A stretch of DNA of 64,000 nucleotides, taken from positions 1 to 64,000 of the forward strand of contig NZ_JAJFET010000012.1 in the NCBI RefSeq assembly GCF_020707215.1, in the 5' to 3' direction. The notes beneath the pieces were generated by a model. It saw nothing but the letters and a program-made list of their open reading frames with translations. It had not been told where the DNA came from and searched no databases. Origin of the DNA: Sphingomonas sp. PL-96 (lineage in GTDB: Bacteria; Pseudomonadota; Alphaproteobacteria; Sphingomonadales; Sphingomonadaceae). Shown here piece by piece: positions 46,879 to 56,706 of the stretch. Positions within the stretch are counted from its first letter, which is position 1, and each line of letters opens with the position of its first letter. The translations under genes were made by a program, and so were the position numbers.

Positions 46879-48068
46879 GCGGCTTGTCCTTTGATGATAT
46901 TTAGTGTGTGCAAAGCGATCATGCGTTCCTCATCGGTCGGAATGACATAGACCCGGGGCCGGCTGTCCGGCATGCTGATCAGGGGGCCATCGCACGCGTT
47001 GGCAATTTCGTTGATCTCGAGACCCAGCCATTCGAGCCTGCGGCAGATGCGGCTGCGCATGTCCGCATCATTCTCGCCAATGCCTGCCGTGAAGACGATG
47101 CCGTCAACACCACCGAGAGAGGAAGCGAGTGCACCGGCCTCGCGCCCGACCCGCCAGGCGAAGAGCGCGAGCGCCTCTTCTGCTTCCGGCGCCATGCTCG
47201 CGGTCAGCGTGCGCATGTCGCTTGAAATCCCGGACACGCCGAGCAAGCCAGACTTCCTGTATAGCAGGTCTTCGATATCGGCTGGGCTCATGCCCATTTG
47301 GGTCTGAAGGTGCAGCACCACGCCAGGATCGAGGCTGCCGCTGCGCGTGCCCATCATGAGGCCATCGAGCGCGGTGAAGCCCATCGTGGTATCGACGCTC
47401 CGTCCGGCTGCCATGGCGCAGAGGCTCGCGCCATTTCCGAGATGAGCCGCGATCACCCGGCCCGATGCAAGGACGGGATCGATCTCGGCGAGGCGCAAGG
47501 CGATATACTCGTACGAGAGGCCATGGAAGCCGTAACGGCGCACGCCTTCGTCGTGCAGCGAGCGCGGCAGGGCAAAGCGTGCGGCCAGATCGGGCTTGTC
47601 ATGGTGGAAGGCCGTATCGAAGCAGGCCACCTGCGGCAGCTCCGGCGCGAGCTGCGCGATTGCGCGTATCGCGGCCAGATTATGCGGCTGGTGAAGCGGG
47701 GCCAGCGGACAGAGCGCTTCGAGCGTGTCCACTAGCTCGAAATCGACCAGCCGGGGCGCCGCAAATTGGGTGCCGCCATGCACGACCCGATGCCCTACCG
47801 CGACGATCTCGCGACCCTGGAGCGGATGCTCGGCCGCCCAGGCGAACAGATCGGCCAGCAGGTCCGCATGGGAGAGCGCCGCGCCGTTGGCCCACTCACG
47901 CTCCAGCAGGGTCTCGCCGTCCACCGAACGGGCCTCCACCGCGGGGGAGATGCCGATCTTCTCGATCTTTCCGCCCGCGGAGAGCTGAAGCCCGCCGGTT
48001 TCGTCGATGGCGAACAGCGAGAATTTGATGCTTGATGAGCCGGAGTTGAGGCTGACGATCGCCTTCAT
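46875..48068 (-). CDS. ackA: Acetate kinase
   Basis: This 397-residue protein has the acetate/propionate kinase signature at the start (IVSLNSGSSSIKFSLF) and GHRVVHGG near 93-100. It also has CFDTAFHHDKP, RRYGFHGLSYEYI, AHLGNGASLCA and GIGEND. It interconverts acetyl phosphate and ADP with acetate and ATP, downstream of the Pta domain encoded by the preceding gene. Start and stop codons overlap with the neighbours (ATGA), showing translational coupling. Confidence 0.96.
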   Translation of the reverse strand: MKAIVSLNSGSSSIKFSLFAIDETGGLQLSAGGKIEKIGISPAVEARSVDGETLLEREWANGAALSHADLLADLFAWAAEHPLQGREIVAVGHRVVHGGTQFAAPRLVDFELVDTLEALCPLAPLHQPHNLAAIRAIAQLAPELPQVACFDTAFHHDKPDLAARFALPRSLHDEGVRRYGFHGLSYEYIALRLAEIDPVLASGRVIAAHLGNGASLCAMAAGRSVDTTMGFTALDGLMMGTRSGSLDPGVVLHLQTQMGMSPADIEDLLYRKSGLLGVSGISSDMRTLTASMAPEAEEALALFAWRVGREAGALASSLGGVDGIVFTAGIGENDADMRSRICRRLEWLGLEINEIANACDGPLISMPDSRPRVYVIPTDEERMIALHTLNIIKGQAA

Positions 48069-49489
48069 GGTCGCGCAGTTTCAGCCAGTCCGGGGGCTGC
48101 CTTGAGGGCGGCGCGCGCCAGCAGGACGGCAACCGCGCAGGAGGCGAGGCGGGTGCGCAGACTGTCGGCGCGGCTGGTGAGGATGATTGGCACGCGTGCG
48201 CCGAGCACGATGCCAGCAGCATCCGCACCGCCGAGGAACGTGAGCTGCTTGGCAAGCATGTTGCCGGCCTCGAGGTTGGGAACGACGAGGATCTCGGCCT
48301 TGCCTGCCACGGGCGAGACGATCCCCTTCTCCTTTGCCGCTGCCTCGCTGATTGCATTGTCGAAGGCGAGGGGGCCGTCCAGAAGTCCCCCGCTGATCTG
48401 TCCGCGATCAGCCATCTTGCACAGGGCCGCCGCGTCGAGCGTGGATTGCATGTCCGGATTGATGGTCTCGACGGCGGAGAGGATCGCGACTCTCGGCTCC
48501 TCGATGCCGATCACATGCGCGAGGTCGATAGCGTTGCGGATGATGTCGGCCTTCTCGTCGATCGTCGGCGCGATATTGATCGCCGCGTCGGTGATGATGA
48601 GCGGGGTCGGGTGATCCGGCACATCCATGACATAGGCGTGGCTGATCCGTCGCTCGGTCCTGAGGCCGGTTGCGGAGGAAACGACCGCACCCATCAGTTC
48701 GTTGGTGTGCAGCGAGCCTTTCATCAGCAGCCTTGCCTCGCCCGAGCGAACCAGCGCGACCGCCTTTGTTGCCGCGTCATGGCTGTGCTCGGCGGGCACT
48801 AGCCGGAAGGGTCGAATGTCCTTGCCGGCCTCCTCGGCCGTCTTCCAGATCTTCGCCTCGGGCCCGACGAGGACAGGCGCGATCAAGCCGGCTTCCGCCG
48901 CTTCGATCGCTGCTGAGAGCGCGGCGGCGCTGCACGGGTGGGCCACGGCGGTCGGCTCGGGCTCGCCATTGGAGGTGAGCTCGATCAGCTGGCGATAGCC
49001 ATCATGATCGCGGAGCCGAACCTCGGGCAATATCGTGCGCGGACGACGGACCTTTTCGGTCGGCGCCTTGACCTCGGCCTGGCCGATGATGACCTGCTCG
49101 CCCGTCTGGTTGACGCAGCGGCAATCCAACACGACGATGCCGCGCTCCGCCCGCTTCTCGGAAACTGTTACTGAGGCGGTGATCGTATCGCCAAGGCCCA
49201 CGGGCTGGGTAAAGCGCAAAAGTTGGCTGAGATAGATGGCGCCGGGCCCCGGAAGCTCGGTCCCAAGGACGGCAGAGATCAGGCCACCGCCCCACATGCC
49301 GTGGGCGATCACCCTGCGGAACAGGTCGGTCGCCGCGTAGTCCGCGTCCAGATGGGCCGGATTGATGTCGCCCGAAACGAGCGCGAAGAGCTGGATGTCC
49401 CGTTCGGTGAGCGTGCGGGTCGTACTTGCCGTGTCGCCGACCCGGATCTCGTCGAATGTCCGGTTCTCGATCATCGCCTCTTGCGTCAC
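48065..49489 (-). CDS. Bifunctional MaoC-like hydratase / phosphate acetyltransferase
   Basis: This 474-residue fusion has a MaoC hotdog domain (residues 8-140; LVSGDINPAHLDADYA...GMWGGGLISAVLGTELPGPG). This is joined to a phosphate acetyl/butyryl-transferase domain (165-474; LVGPEAKIW, LMKGSLHTNELMGAVV, ITDAAINIAPTIDEKADIIRNAI). The first domain hydrates enoyl-CoA to (R)-3-hydroxyacyl-CoA, a precursor for PHA. The second makes acetyl phosphate for AckA. Fusion of both, placed between phaC and ackA, links polymer metabolism to acetate. It overlaps ackA by four bases. Confidence 0.93.
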   Translation of the reverse strand: MTQEAMIENRTFDEIRVGDTASTTRTLTERDIQLFALVSGDINPAHLDADYAATDLFRRVIAHGMWGGGLISAVLGTELPGPGAIYLSQLLRFTQPVGLGDTITASVTVSEKRAERGIVVLDCRCVNQTGEQVIIGQAEVKAPTEKVRRPRTILPEVRLRDHDGYRQLIELTSNGEPEPTAVAHPCSAAALSAAIEAAEAGLIAPVLVGPEAKIWKTAEEAGKDIRPFRLVPAEHSHDAATKAVALVRSGEARLLMKGSLHTNELMGAVVSSATGLRTERRISHAYVMDVPDHPTPLIITDAAINIAPTIDEKADIIRNAIDLAHVIGIEEPRVAILSAVETINPDMQSTLDAAALCKMADRGQISGGLLDGPLAFDNAISEAAAKEKGIVSPVAGKAEILVVPNLEAGNMLAKQLTFLGGADAAGIVLGARVPIILTSRADSLRTRLASCAVAVLLARAALKAAPGLAETARP

Positions 49490-49492
49490 TGC

Positions 49493-51250
49493 TCAGCGCT
49501 CCAGCACATAGTGGCCCGGCGCATCGGCGATCGCGCCGTAGCTTTTGTCGGCGGCGCCCATCGGCGGCGGCGCGATGGGCTCACCCGAGTGACGGGCAAG
49601 CCATTCACCCCATTCGATCCACCATGATCCCTGCTTCTGCTCGGCGCGCAGTTCCCATTCCTCGGGATCGTAGGTGGGGCCGTCCACCGCGCGCGTCAGC
49701 ACCCGATAGCGCCTGCCCTTGTGTCCCGGCTCCGATACGATGCCTGCATTGTGCCCGCCGCTCGTCAGCACGAACGTGATCTCGGCGCCGGTGAGCAGAT
49801 GGATCTTGTGCACCGAGCGCCAGGGCGCGACATGGTCGCGCTCGGTGCCGACCGCGAACACCGGCTTCCGGACGGCCGACAGACTGATGGTCCTGCCTTC
49901 GATTTTATATTTGCCTTCGGCCAGACTGTCCTCAAGGAACAGACGCCGCAGATATTGGCTGTGCATCGCGTACGGCATGCGCGTGCCGTCGGCGTTCCAG
50001 GCCATGAGGTCGTTCATCGGCTCGCGTTCGCCCATCAGATATTCGGTGAGGATCCGTGACCAGACGAGGTCATTCGACTTCAGGATCTGAAAGGCGCCGC
50101 CCATCTGGCCGCTGTCGAGATAGCCCCAGGTCCACATCATCTTCTCGAGCAGGTTCAGTTGCCCCTCGTCGATGAACAGGCCGAGCTCGCCGGGCTCGCT
50201 GAACTCGGTCTGCGCCGCGAGCAGCGTGATGCTGGCGAGTCGATCGTCGTCGTCCCGCGCCATCGTGGCAGCCGCGATCGCGAGCAAGGTGCCGCCGAGA
50301 CAGTAGCCGACCGCATGGACGGAAGCGCCGCCCGTAATGGCCGTTACTGCGTCGAGCGCGGCCATAGGCCCCATCAGGCGATAGGACTCCATGTCGAGAT
50401 CCCGGTCCTGCGGACCGGGATTGTGCCAGGAAATCATGAAGACCGTGAAGCCCTGGACCGTCAGCCACCGAACCAGCGAGTTCTCGGGCGACAGGTCGAG
50501 GATGTAGTACTTCATAATCCAGGCCGGCACGATCAGGATCGGTTCGGGGCGAACCTTCTCGACGGTAGGCTCGTACTGGATCAGCTCCATCACCCGGTTA
50601 CGATAAACGACCTTGCCTCTGGAGGTGGCGACATTGCCGCCGACGCGGAATGCTTCGGCGCCCACGGGGGGGGCGCCGCGCACCAGACGCTGCATGTCCT
50701 CGAGCAGATGCTGAAAGCCGTCTACGAGGCATTGCCCGCCGGTCTCCAGGATTCTTTGCTGGAGCATGGGGTTCGTCGCGAGGAAGTTGGTAGGGGCGAG
50801 CGTGTCGAGCATCTGCCGGGCGGTGAAGGCGACCATTTCCTCATGGTGCTTCGAAAGCCCGCTCACCCCCGTAGTTGCGGCATGCCACCATTGTTGGTTG
50901 AGCAGGAAGGCCTGGGAAAGAAGATTGAACGGCGGCGTCTTCCAGACCGGATCCGAGAAGCGACGATCCTGCGGTAAGGGCTCGATCGCGGGTGCCGCAT
51001 CATGGTCTTTGGCACTTCGCAGTGCATAGTCTAGGAGCCGGAAGGGCTTCCGTGCGCCTTTTGCTGCCAGTTGCAGCTGCTTGCCCGGTGAGACGGCGAG
51101 ATGCAAGGCCCAGTCCGAAAAGGCCTGGAGAACGGTGGCAGGAGAGAGACCTCCGGTCATCTGTGCGATCACCGCGCCCGCGGTATTGTCCAGCGTTTCG
51201 GCGATGCCGTCAACCGGGTCGGGGGCGGGGGTTGAGTTTTCAGCGCTCAT
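49493..51250 (-). CDS. phaC: Class I poly(3-hydroxyalkanoate) polymerase
   Basis: This 585-residue protein has a PhaC N-terminal domain (SDPVWKTPPFNLLSQAFLL...). The catalytic domain carries the lipase-like box GYCLGG with nucleophile Cys317, the Asp in GTERDHVAPW and the His in SGGHNAGIV. It polymerises (R)-3-hydroxyacyl-CoA, mainly 3-hydroxybutyryl-CoA, on the granule surface. It is first in the operon and ends three bases before the next start. The phaB and phasin genes lie to the right on the other strand. Confidence 0.95.
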   Translation of the reverse strand: MSAENSTPAPDPVDGIAETLDNTAGAVIAQMTGGLSPATVLQAFSDWALHLAVSPGKQLQLAAKGARKPFRLLDYALRSAKDHDAAPAIEPLPQDRRFSDPVWKTPPFNLLSQAFLLNQQWWHAATTGVSGLSKHHEEMVAFTARQMLDTLAPTNFLATNPMLQQRILETGGQCLVDGFQHLLEDMQRLVRGAPPVGAEAFRVGGNVATSRGKVVYRNRVMELIQYEPTVEKVRPEPILIVPAWIMKYYILDLSPENSLVRWLTVQGFTVFMISWHNPGPQDRDLDMESYRLMGPMAALDAVTAITGGASVHAVGYCLGGTLLAIAAATMARDDDDRLASITLLAAQTEFSEPGELGLFIDEGQLNLLEKMMWTWGYLDSGQMGGAFQILKSNDLVWSRILTEYLMGEREPMNDLMAWNADGTRMPYAMHSQYLRRLFLEDSLAEGKYKIEGRTISLSAVRKPVFAVGTERDHVAPWRSVHKIHLLTGAEITFVLTSGGHNAGIVSEPGHKGRRYRVLTRAVDGPTYDPEEWELRAEQKQGSWWIEWGEWLARHSGEPIAPPPMGAADKSYGAIADAPGHYVLER

Positions 51251-51259
51251 GACCGATCC

Positions 51260-51358
51260 TCACTCAGGAAGATGATGTGGGGCCGCGCGGACCACTTCCT
51301 CGCCCCGTCGCACCGCAGCGTCAGTCACGATCACAGTCTTGCCTCCGAAATTAGACAT
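51260..51358 (-). CDS. Short peptide or gene stub just before phaC
   Basis: A 32-codon frame starts MSNFGGKTVIVTDAAVRRGEE after GGAGA and ends nine bases before phaC. The opening resembles the first strand and loop of an SDR protein (GKTVIVTGAA), so it may be the stub of a lost dehydrogenase or merely a leader peptide coupling translation into phaC. Confidence 0.35.
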   Translation of the reverse strand: MSNFGGKTVIVTDAAVRRGEEVVRAAPHHLPE

Positions 51359-51948
51359 GCTCGTCTCCCGGCTCTGAGCTGTCGCCGGGTCGAGGCGGCG
51401 AGACCGTCCAAGCCGCACGGCAAAGCCGGGCGAGGGCGATACCGGCGCCATTCTTGCAACCTCTTCCGCCGCCAGATCCTGCTTGCCGATCATCCGTGCG
51501 CTTCTCTCGACACCGGCTACGGCATTGTCACGAACTAAACCTAATAGTTTCGTATTTCGATTGTCAAACCGCTTCCAGGGCGACTGCCCCGCTTCATCGT
51601 GCAAATACCGTCTTTCGCCTTGGTCGTTGGAGCTCAAGGCACGAGGCCCCGGATGATCCAGCGGCATGATCACGTTCGACAGTAAGATGCTGGCAGCGTT
51701 GCTCCAGTGCATGGCGTTCGCGAGATCGATCAATTGCAAACACGATCCATCAACGAAGGAGACGTACTGGCCTCACCGGCACCAACCGAAACAACGTGCG
51801 TCGGCTCTGACTGTGATGGAGAGGCTCGCGGTGATTCCGGGTTCCGCGCGGATAATCCCGCCGCGGCGCCCAGGCGGAACCGCAGCTTTGTCGATGCGCT
51901 GCAGTATCGCGAGCGTGATCTCGGGGGATGCTATCCGAGGGTGAGGTA
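51359..51948. other. Regulatory gap between phaC operon and TetR gene
   Basis: About 590 bp. The phaC operon promoter should be here; a moderately AT-rich patch occurs around 51540-51565. No gene is supported. Confidence 0.45.
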
Positions 51949-52656
51949 TCAAGCGCGAAGGAGTGGAAAGGCCCGGGCGAAAACATCGAGCGTCTGTTCC
52001 AGATACGCCTTCTTCGCCCTTGCCGAGTTCGGCAAGTCTAGCCTGATCAGGATCCGCATCCGCGGCACCATAACAAGGTTGTCGAAGATCATCGTCGCGA
52101 GGAATGGCAGGTCGAGGGACTTGACTTCATCCGCCTCCAGTGCCTCCTCCAGCACTTTCTGGATCAGCATCGGTCCGTGCTGGATGTTAATCTTCGCTTC
52201 GGCGTCGCCACTTTCGATAAGCTGGTCTCGCGCCCAGAGCGCCAGCTTCTCCACGGCGAGGATTTCAGGGGTGAGAGACACATCCAGCATTTTCCGTGCA
52301 GCACGCATCAAACGCTGGCGCGGGGTCCCCCGGCGTGCCGCGGCGACGATCGGCTCGTGTCGATCATCGATCGCATGTTCCAGTGCAGCGATAAGCAGGC
52401 CGACCTTCGAGCCATACCGGGCATAAAGGGTCCGCTTGGAGACCTTTGCCGCTAACGCGATGGCATCCATGCTCGTCTTGTCAGGACCATGCACGACGAG
52501 CTGGTCGAGCGCGACCTCAAGAATATGCCCTCCGAGGCGGGCAGCGATTTCCCGTGAGGGTCTGCCGCCCCTGGGGTCGCGGGGAGCAAGCATCTGCTTG
52601 GGCGAGGATGATTTCCGTGACGGCACATCTACGTCACTAGCCTTGCTGACGACCAT
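51949..52656 (-). CDS. TetR/AcrR family regulator (near PHB genes)
   Basis: This 235-residue protein has a 30-residue charged leader. The helix-turn-helix DKTSMDAIALAAKVSKRTLYARYGSKVGLL (59-88) and a TetR_C domain of the AefR-like group (LALWARDQLIESGDAEAKINIQHGP...) follow. It lies back to back with phaB, 131 bp apart, and upstream of phaC, and could control either. Known PHB regulators such as PhaR belong to another family, so the role is only suggested by position. Confidence 0.85.
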   Translation of the reverse strand: MVVSKASDVDVPSRKSSSPKQMLAPRDPRGGRPSREIAARLGGHILEVALDQLVVHGPDKTSMDAIALAAKVSKRTLYARYGSKVGLLIAALEHAIDDRHEPIVAAARRGTPRQRLMRAARKMLDVSLTPEILAVEKLALWARDQLIESGDAEAKINIQHGPMLIQKVLEEALEADEVKSLDLPFLATMIFDNLVMVPRMRILIRLDLPNSARAKKAYLEQTLDVFARAFPLLRA

Positions 52657-52787
52657 ATTGAAGGGCGCCCTTGATCATGGGCATCTTTCTGGGCCATATC
52701 GACACTGCCAGGTGTACATATGCCCGCCCGGAGAGCTTCTCAGAGCGAGAAGACAGGCACCTCCTGAACAATAGGGGATCGGAGGGC

Positions 52788-53516
52788 ATGACAAGCATCG
52801 CTCTCGTTACCGGAGGCACGCGCGGGATCGGCGGCGCCATCGCCCGATCGCTGAAGTCCGCGGGCTGGCCCGTCGCGAGCGTCTATCATGGCAACGATCA
52901 GGTCGCCGAGCAATTTAGCCGCGAAACAGGCATATCGGTATTCCGGTGGGATGTCGCGGATGAGGCTGCCTGCCGCGAGGGCGTTGCCCTAGTGGAGGCC
53001 GCACTTGGCCCTGTGGCTGCGCTCGTCAACAATGCCGGGATCACGCGAGACGGGATGTTTCACCGCATGAGCTGGGTGCAGTGGCGCGAGGTGCTCGCGA
53101 CCAACCTCGACTCCATGTTCGCCATGACCCAGGCAGTGATCGGGGGAATGCGCGAGCGTCGGTTCGGACGGATTGTCAATATCTCGTCGATCAATGGGCA
53201 GAAGGGCCAGGCGGGGCAGGTCAACTATTCCGCGGCCAAGGCCGGGGTAATTGGATTTACCAAGGCGCTTGCCCATGAAACCGCTTCGCGCGGGATCACG
53301 GTTAACGCGGTCTGCCCCGGATACATCGACACCGACATGGTTGCGGCCCTGAGGGGAGAGGTTCGGGATGAAATCGTCGCCGGCATCCCCGTCGGCCGGC
53401 TTGGCGAGCCCGACGAGATCGCCGAAGCCGTCTCCTATCTCGTCTCGCCCAAGGCGGCGTTCTGCACCGGGTCCGTCCTCACGATCAACGGTGGCCAATA
53501 TGTCGCCAACGGGTGA
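52788..53516 (+). CDS. phaB: Acetoacetyl-CoA reductase
   Basis: This 242-residue SDR has TGGTRGIG (8-15), NNAGITRDG (81-89), a catalytic Ser around 133-134 (NISSINGQKGQAGQVNYSAAKAG), Tyr147 and Lys151. It ends in INGGQYVANG. The NISSINGQKGQxGQxNY text is typical of PhaB, which reduces acetoacetyl-CoA to (R)-3-hydroxybutyryl-CoA with NADPH. GGAGG six bases before the ATG fixes the start. No phaA thiolase gene is present in the window. Confidence 0.93.
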   Translation: MTSIALVTGGTRGIGGAIARSLKSAGWPVASVYHGNDQVAEQFSRETGISVFRWDVADEAACREGVALVEAALGPVAALVNNAGITRDGMFHRMSWVQWREVLATNLDSMFAMTQAVIGGMRERRFGRIVNISSINGQKGQAGQVNYSAAKAGVIGFTKALAHETASRGITVNAVCPGYIDTDMVAALRGEVRDEIVAGIPVGRLGEPDEIAEAVSYLVSPKAAFCTGSVLTINGGQYVANG

Positions 53517-53619
53517 ACGGCCTTGCGCCGGCGCCGGTTCCGGGGAGGCATTTCATTTTCTGCAACGCAGCGTTAAGGGGAGAACTGCTCTCTGCGGTTC
53601 CGTTAAAGGACTCGAAGCT

Positions 53620-54069
53620 ATGACCTATCCGTACGACCAGATCAGAGTGCTCGGTAAAGCCAACGGACAGTTGATAACATCGCTGTTCCAGAGCGCCCGC
53701 GAAGCGGTTGAGGAACATGCTCGAATCGGCGCCAAGGCGTTTGAAGTCGTTCTTAACCCGTTAGGAGATGGGAAGCCTGGAAGCGTACCTGCCTTCGACA
53801 GTGGGCGATTGGCGGCTCTCTTCGGTGAAGTGAAGGGGTCGCGAGAGGCGTCGGTTGCAAGGGTCAGGTCTGCCGTTGAAGAATGGCAGACCTGCTGCAA
53901 GGACGTGCTCGCGCAAGTGACGGAGAGCCAGCAGGCATTCGGCGAAAGCATGCTGGCGTGGTTCCAGCCACTGACCGAGATGTCGACGGACCCATCGAGG
54001 AAAACGGCGACCGTGGAGCAGGCGGCGCCCGATCAGGGGGCACGGGCGAAATCGCCCACCGCGTCCTGA
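53620..54069 (+). CDS. Phasin
   Basis: This 149-residue protein has the helical, amphipathic make-up of phasins that coat PHB granules (LGKANGQLITSLFQSAREAVEEHARIGAKAFE, later VLAQVTESQQAFGESMLAWFQPL). It lies 103 bp downstream of phaB on the same strand. The last 25 residues are disordered and Ala/Pro/Ser-rich. AAAGGA nine bases before the ATG. Confidence 0.85.
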   Translation: MTYPYDQIRVLGKANGQLITSLFQSAREAVEEHARIGAKAFEVVLNPLGDGKPGSVPAFDSGRLAALFGEVKGSREASVARVRSAVEEWQTCCKDVLAQVTESQQAFGESMLAWFQPLTEMSTDPSRKTATVEQAAPDQGARAKSPTAS

Positions 54070-54133
54070 GGCACCTTTGGTTCGGTATCGGCTGCCTCGT
54101 CTCGGAGGCGGGGCCGATAATGCCCCACAAAGA

Positions 54134-55636
54134 ATGAGGACAGCGCACCAGCACATGGCTGAATCGAGACCGATCAGAGCAGGAAAGCGGCGGCATGCGA
54201 GCTTGGCATTGTCTGTCGGGGGACCAATCCTTCTAGCCGGATGCTCATTCGCGCCCGCCCATGTACGTCCTGCACAGCCTGTCCCGCAGGAGTATCCCGG
54301 CGCAGCCATCCCGGGGACATCGATTGCCCATATCGGCTGGTACGACTTCTTCCGCGAGGAGCACCTGCGCGCCCTGATTGCTGCCGCCCTCGAGAACAAT
54401 CGCGACATACGGATTGCGACGGCGCGCATCGCCGAGGCTCGCGCTTCCTGGCGGATCGAAGGGGCCGCATTGTACCCCGAGCTCAACGCAGTCGGAACGG
54501 GCACGCGCGGACGCTCGATCATCAACCTCCCAGGACTTGGCACCCAGAGCTACGACGTCAAGCAGGTGAGCGCGCAACTCAGCGCAGGCTGGGAGATCGA
54601 CTTCTGGGGACGGTTGCGGAACCTGAGGGAAGCAGCGCGGGACCAGTATCTCGCAACGGAGGAAGCACGGAGGGCGGTCGCGACGGACCTCGTCTCCCAG
54701 GTTGCGAACGGCTATCTGCTCGAACGTGAATATGAGGAGCGCGTGGCGATCGCGCAGCGGACGATCACGACGCGCGAGGAAGCGCTGCGGATCATGCGGC
54801 GCCGCTACGAGGTGGGCTCAGGCTCGAAGCTGGAGATGACGCAGGCGCAGATGCTGCTCGCGCAGGCGCAGACGACGCTGCAGAGCCTGGATCAGGACCG
54901 CGCGGTCAATCGCAATGCGCTTGCCCTGTTGGTGGGGCGGCAGATGGAGATCCCGCCGGGGCCGCTCGGCCTTGTCGAGGCTGCGCCCGAGATCAACCTG
55001 CCCGCGGGCCTGCCGTCCGAACTGCTCGCAAACCGGCCCGACATCCTAGCGGCCGAATATCGCCTGCGCGCCGCCGACGCGAACATCGGCGCAGCCCGTG
55101 CCGCCTTCTTTCCCAATATCAATTTGACCGCTGCATTCGGCGCGGCGAGTTCGGACCTCGATGGGCTTTTCGGCGACGGCAACCGCTCATGGAGCTTCAC
55201 GCCGACGATCACGCAACCCCTTTTCAACGCCGGCCGCCTCGCGGCCAACCTCGATGTCGTGAAGGCCCGGCAGGTCGCGGCGGTGGCGGATTATGAAAAA
55301 ACCGTTCAGGTTGCATTTCGCGACGTGTCGGACGCTCTGGTCCGGCGCCGCCAACTGGCGCTTCAGATCCAGACGACGCGCACCGTGCTCGATGCCCTGC
55401 AGGAGCGCGCCAGACTTGCCCAACTTCGCTTTAACAACGGCCGCTCGGCCTATCTGGAAGTCCTCGACGCCCAGCGCGACCTGTTCGAGACCGAGCAGGC
55501 GCTCGTGCAGCTTCGTCGCGGCCATCTTGCCAGCGCCGTTGCCCTCTACGCCGCACTGGGCGGCGGATTTGTCGGGCGGGCGGCTTCCGATGGCTCTGCC
55601 ACCATTATTCAAAGCTCAGGAGAACAGGCGCGATGA
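54134..55636 (+). CDS. NodT-type outer-membrane efflux lipoprotein
   Basis: This 500-residue TolC/OEP protein of the NodT (FusA) subgroup has a lipobox LLAGC about 37 residues in. The opening [37 protein letters not shown] and the mid-protein [30 protein letters not shown] mark the two repeats. [36 protein letters not shown] is the second repeat's helix pair. It forms the outer-membrane channel for the HlyD/ABC exporter encoded next, whose start overlaps this stop (ATGA). ATG 54155 is an alternative start seven codons in. Confidence 0.93.
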   Translation: MRTAHQHMAESRPIRAGKRRHASLALSVGGPILLAGCSFAPAHVRPAQPVPQEYPGAAIPGTSIAHIGWYDFFREEHLRALIAAALENNRDIRIATARIAEARASWRIEGAALYPELNAVGTGTRGRSIINLPGLGTQSYDVKQVSAQLSAGWEIDFWGRLRNLREAARDQYLATEEARRAVATDLVSQVANGYLLEREYEERVAIAQRTITTREEALRIMRRRYEVGSGSKLEMTQAQMLLAQAQTTLQSLDQDRAVNRNALALLVGRQMEIPPGPLGLVEAAPEINLPAGLPSELLANRPDILAAEYRLRAADANIGAARAAFFPNINLTAAFGAASSDLDGLFGDGNRSWSFTPTITQPLFNAGRLAANLDVVKARQVAAVADYEKTVQVAFRDVSDALVRRRQLALQIQTTRTVLDALQERARLAQLRFNNGRSAYLEVLDAQRDLFETEQALVQLRRGHLASAVALYAALGGGFVGRAASDGSATIIQSSGEQAR

Positions 55637-56706
55637 AGGCAGCCCGGAAGACATGGCTGGTTCGGGGCGGCATCGTGGCGGTGGTTATCGCCGTGGCCTT
55701 CGTGCTGTGGCAAGTGCTCAAGCCCTCGGAGCTTCCCGTAGGAATTGCCAGCGGCAACGGCCGGCTCGAAGCGGTGGAGCTGGATGTTTCCGCCAAGTCC
55801 CCCGGCCGCATTCGTGATATCCTCGTCGACGAGGGTGCATTCGTGAAAGCGGGCCAGGTGCTCGCGCGCATGGACACCGATGTCCTGAATGCGCAGAAGG
55901 CGGAAGCACAAGCGCAGCTCGCACAAGCGCAGACCGCCATCCAGACCGCGGAGAGCCAGGTCGCACAGCGACAAAGCGAGCGTGCGGCGGCTCTCGCCGC
56001 CGTTCGGCAGCGCCAGGCGGAGCTCAACGCCGCGCGAAAGCGGCTCACGCGTTCTGAGACGCTGGCGCGGGAGGGCGCTACCGCGGTCCAGGAGCGCGAC
56101 GACGACCAGGCTCAGGTGGAGGGGGCGAGCGCGGCCGTCGAAGCGGCAAAGGCGCAGCTCGCCGCGGTCGATGCGGCCATCGGCACGGCACGAAGCCAGG
56201 TGATCGGCGCCCGCTCCAATGTCGATGCAGCAAGCGCGACCATCCAGCGGATCGAAGCGGACATCCGTGACAGTGATCTGCGCGCCCCGACCGATGGGCG
56301 TGTCCAGTACAGGGTCGCACAGCCGGGCGAGGTGGTCGCCGGCGGCGGACGCGTCCTCAACCTCGTAAATCTGGGCGACGTCACCATGACCTTCTTCCTG
56401 CCCGAGACTGTGGCAGGCAAGGTGGCGCTGGGATCGGACGTCCGGATCGTGCTCGATGCGGCGCCGGACTATGTGATTCCGGCAAAGGTCAGCTTCGTCG
56501 CCGATGTCGCTCAGTTCACGCCCAAGACGGTCGAAACCGAGAGCGAGCGGCAGAAGCTGATGTTCCGGGTGAAAGCGCGGATCGATCGCAGGCTCCTCGA
56601 ACGCAACATCACCCAGGTGAAGACGGGCCTTCCCGGCATGGCCTATGTGCGTGTCGATCCCAAGACGGAGTGGCCTGCGAAGCTGGCGGTCATTGTGACG
56701 CGATGA
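55633..56706 (+). CDS. HlyD-family periplasmic adaptor
   Basis: This 357-residue protein has an N-terminal membrane anchor ([18 protein letters not shown]) and a biotinyl/lipoyl-like half ([24 protein letters not shown]). A long coiled-coil hairpin rich in Ala, Gln and Arg (residues 85-205), the second lipoyl half ([24 protein letters not shown]) and a beta-barrel domain follow. It resembles YbhG/EmrA-type adaptors and bridges the ABC permease complex and the outer-membrane channel. Four-base overlaps with both neighbours. Confidence 0.94.
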   Translation: MKAARKTWLVRGGIVAVVIAVAFVLWQVLKPSELPVGIASGNGRLEAVELDVSAKSPGRIRDILVDEGAFVKAGQVLARMDTDVLNAQKAEAQAQLAQAQTAIQTAESQVAQRQSERAAALAAVRQRQAELNAARKRLTRSETLAREGATAVQERDDDQAQVEGASAAVEAAKAQLAAVDAAIGTARSQVIGARSNVDAASATIQRIEADIRDSDLRAPTDGRVQYRVAQPGEVVAGGGRVLNLVNLGDVTMTFFLPETVAGKVALGSDVRIVLDAAPDYVIPAKVSFVADVAQFTPKTVETESERQKLMFRVKARIDRRLLERNITQVKTGLPGMAYVRVDPKTEWPAKLAVIVTR

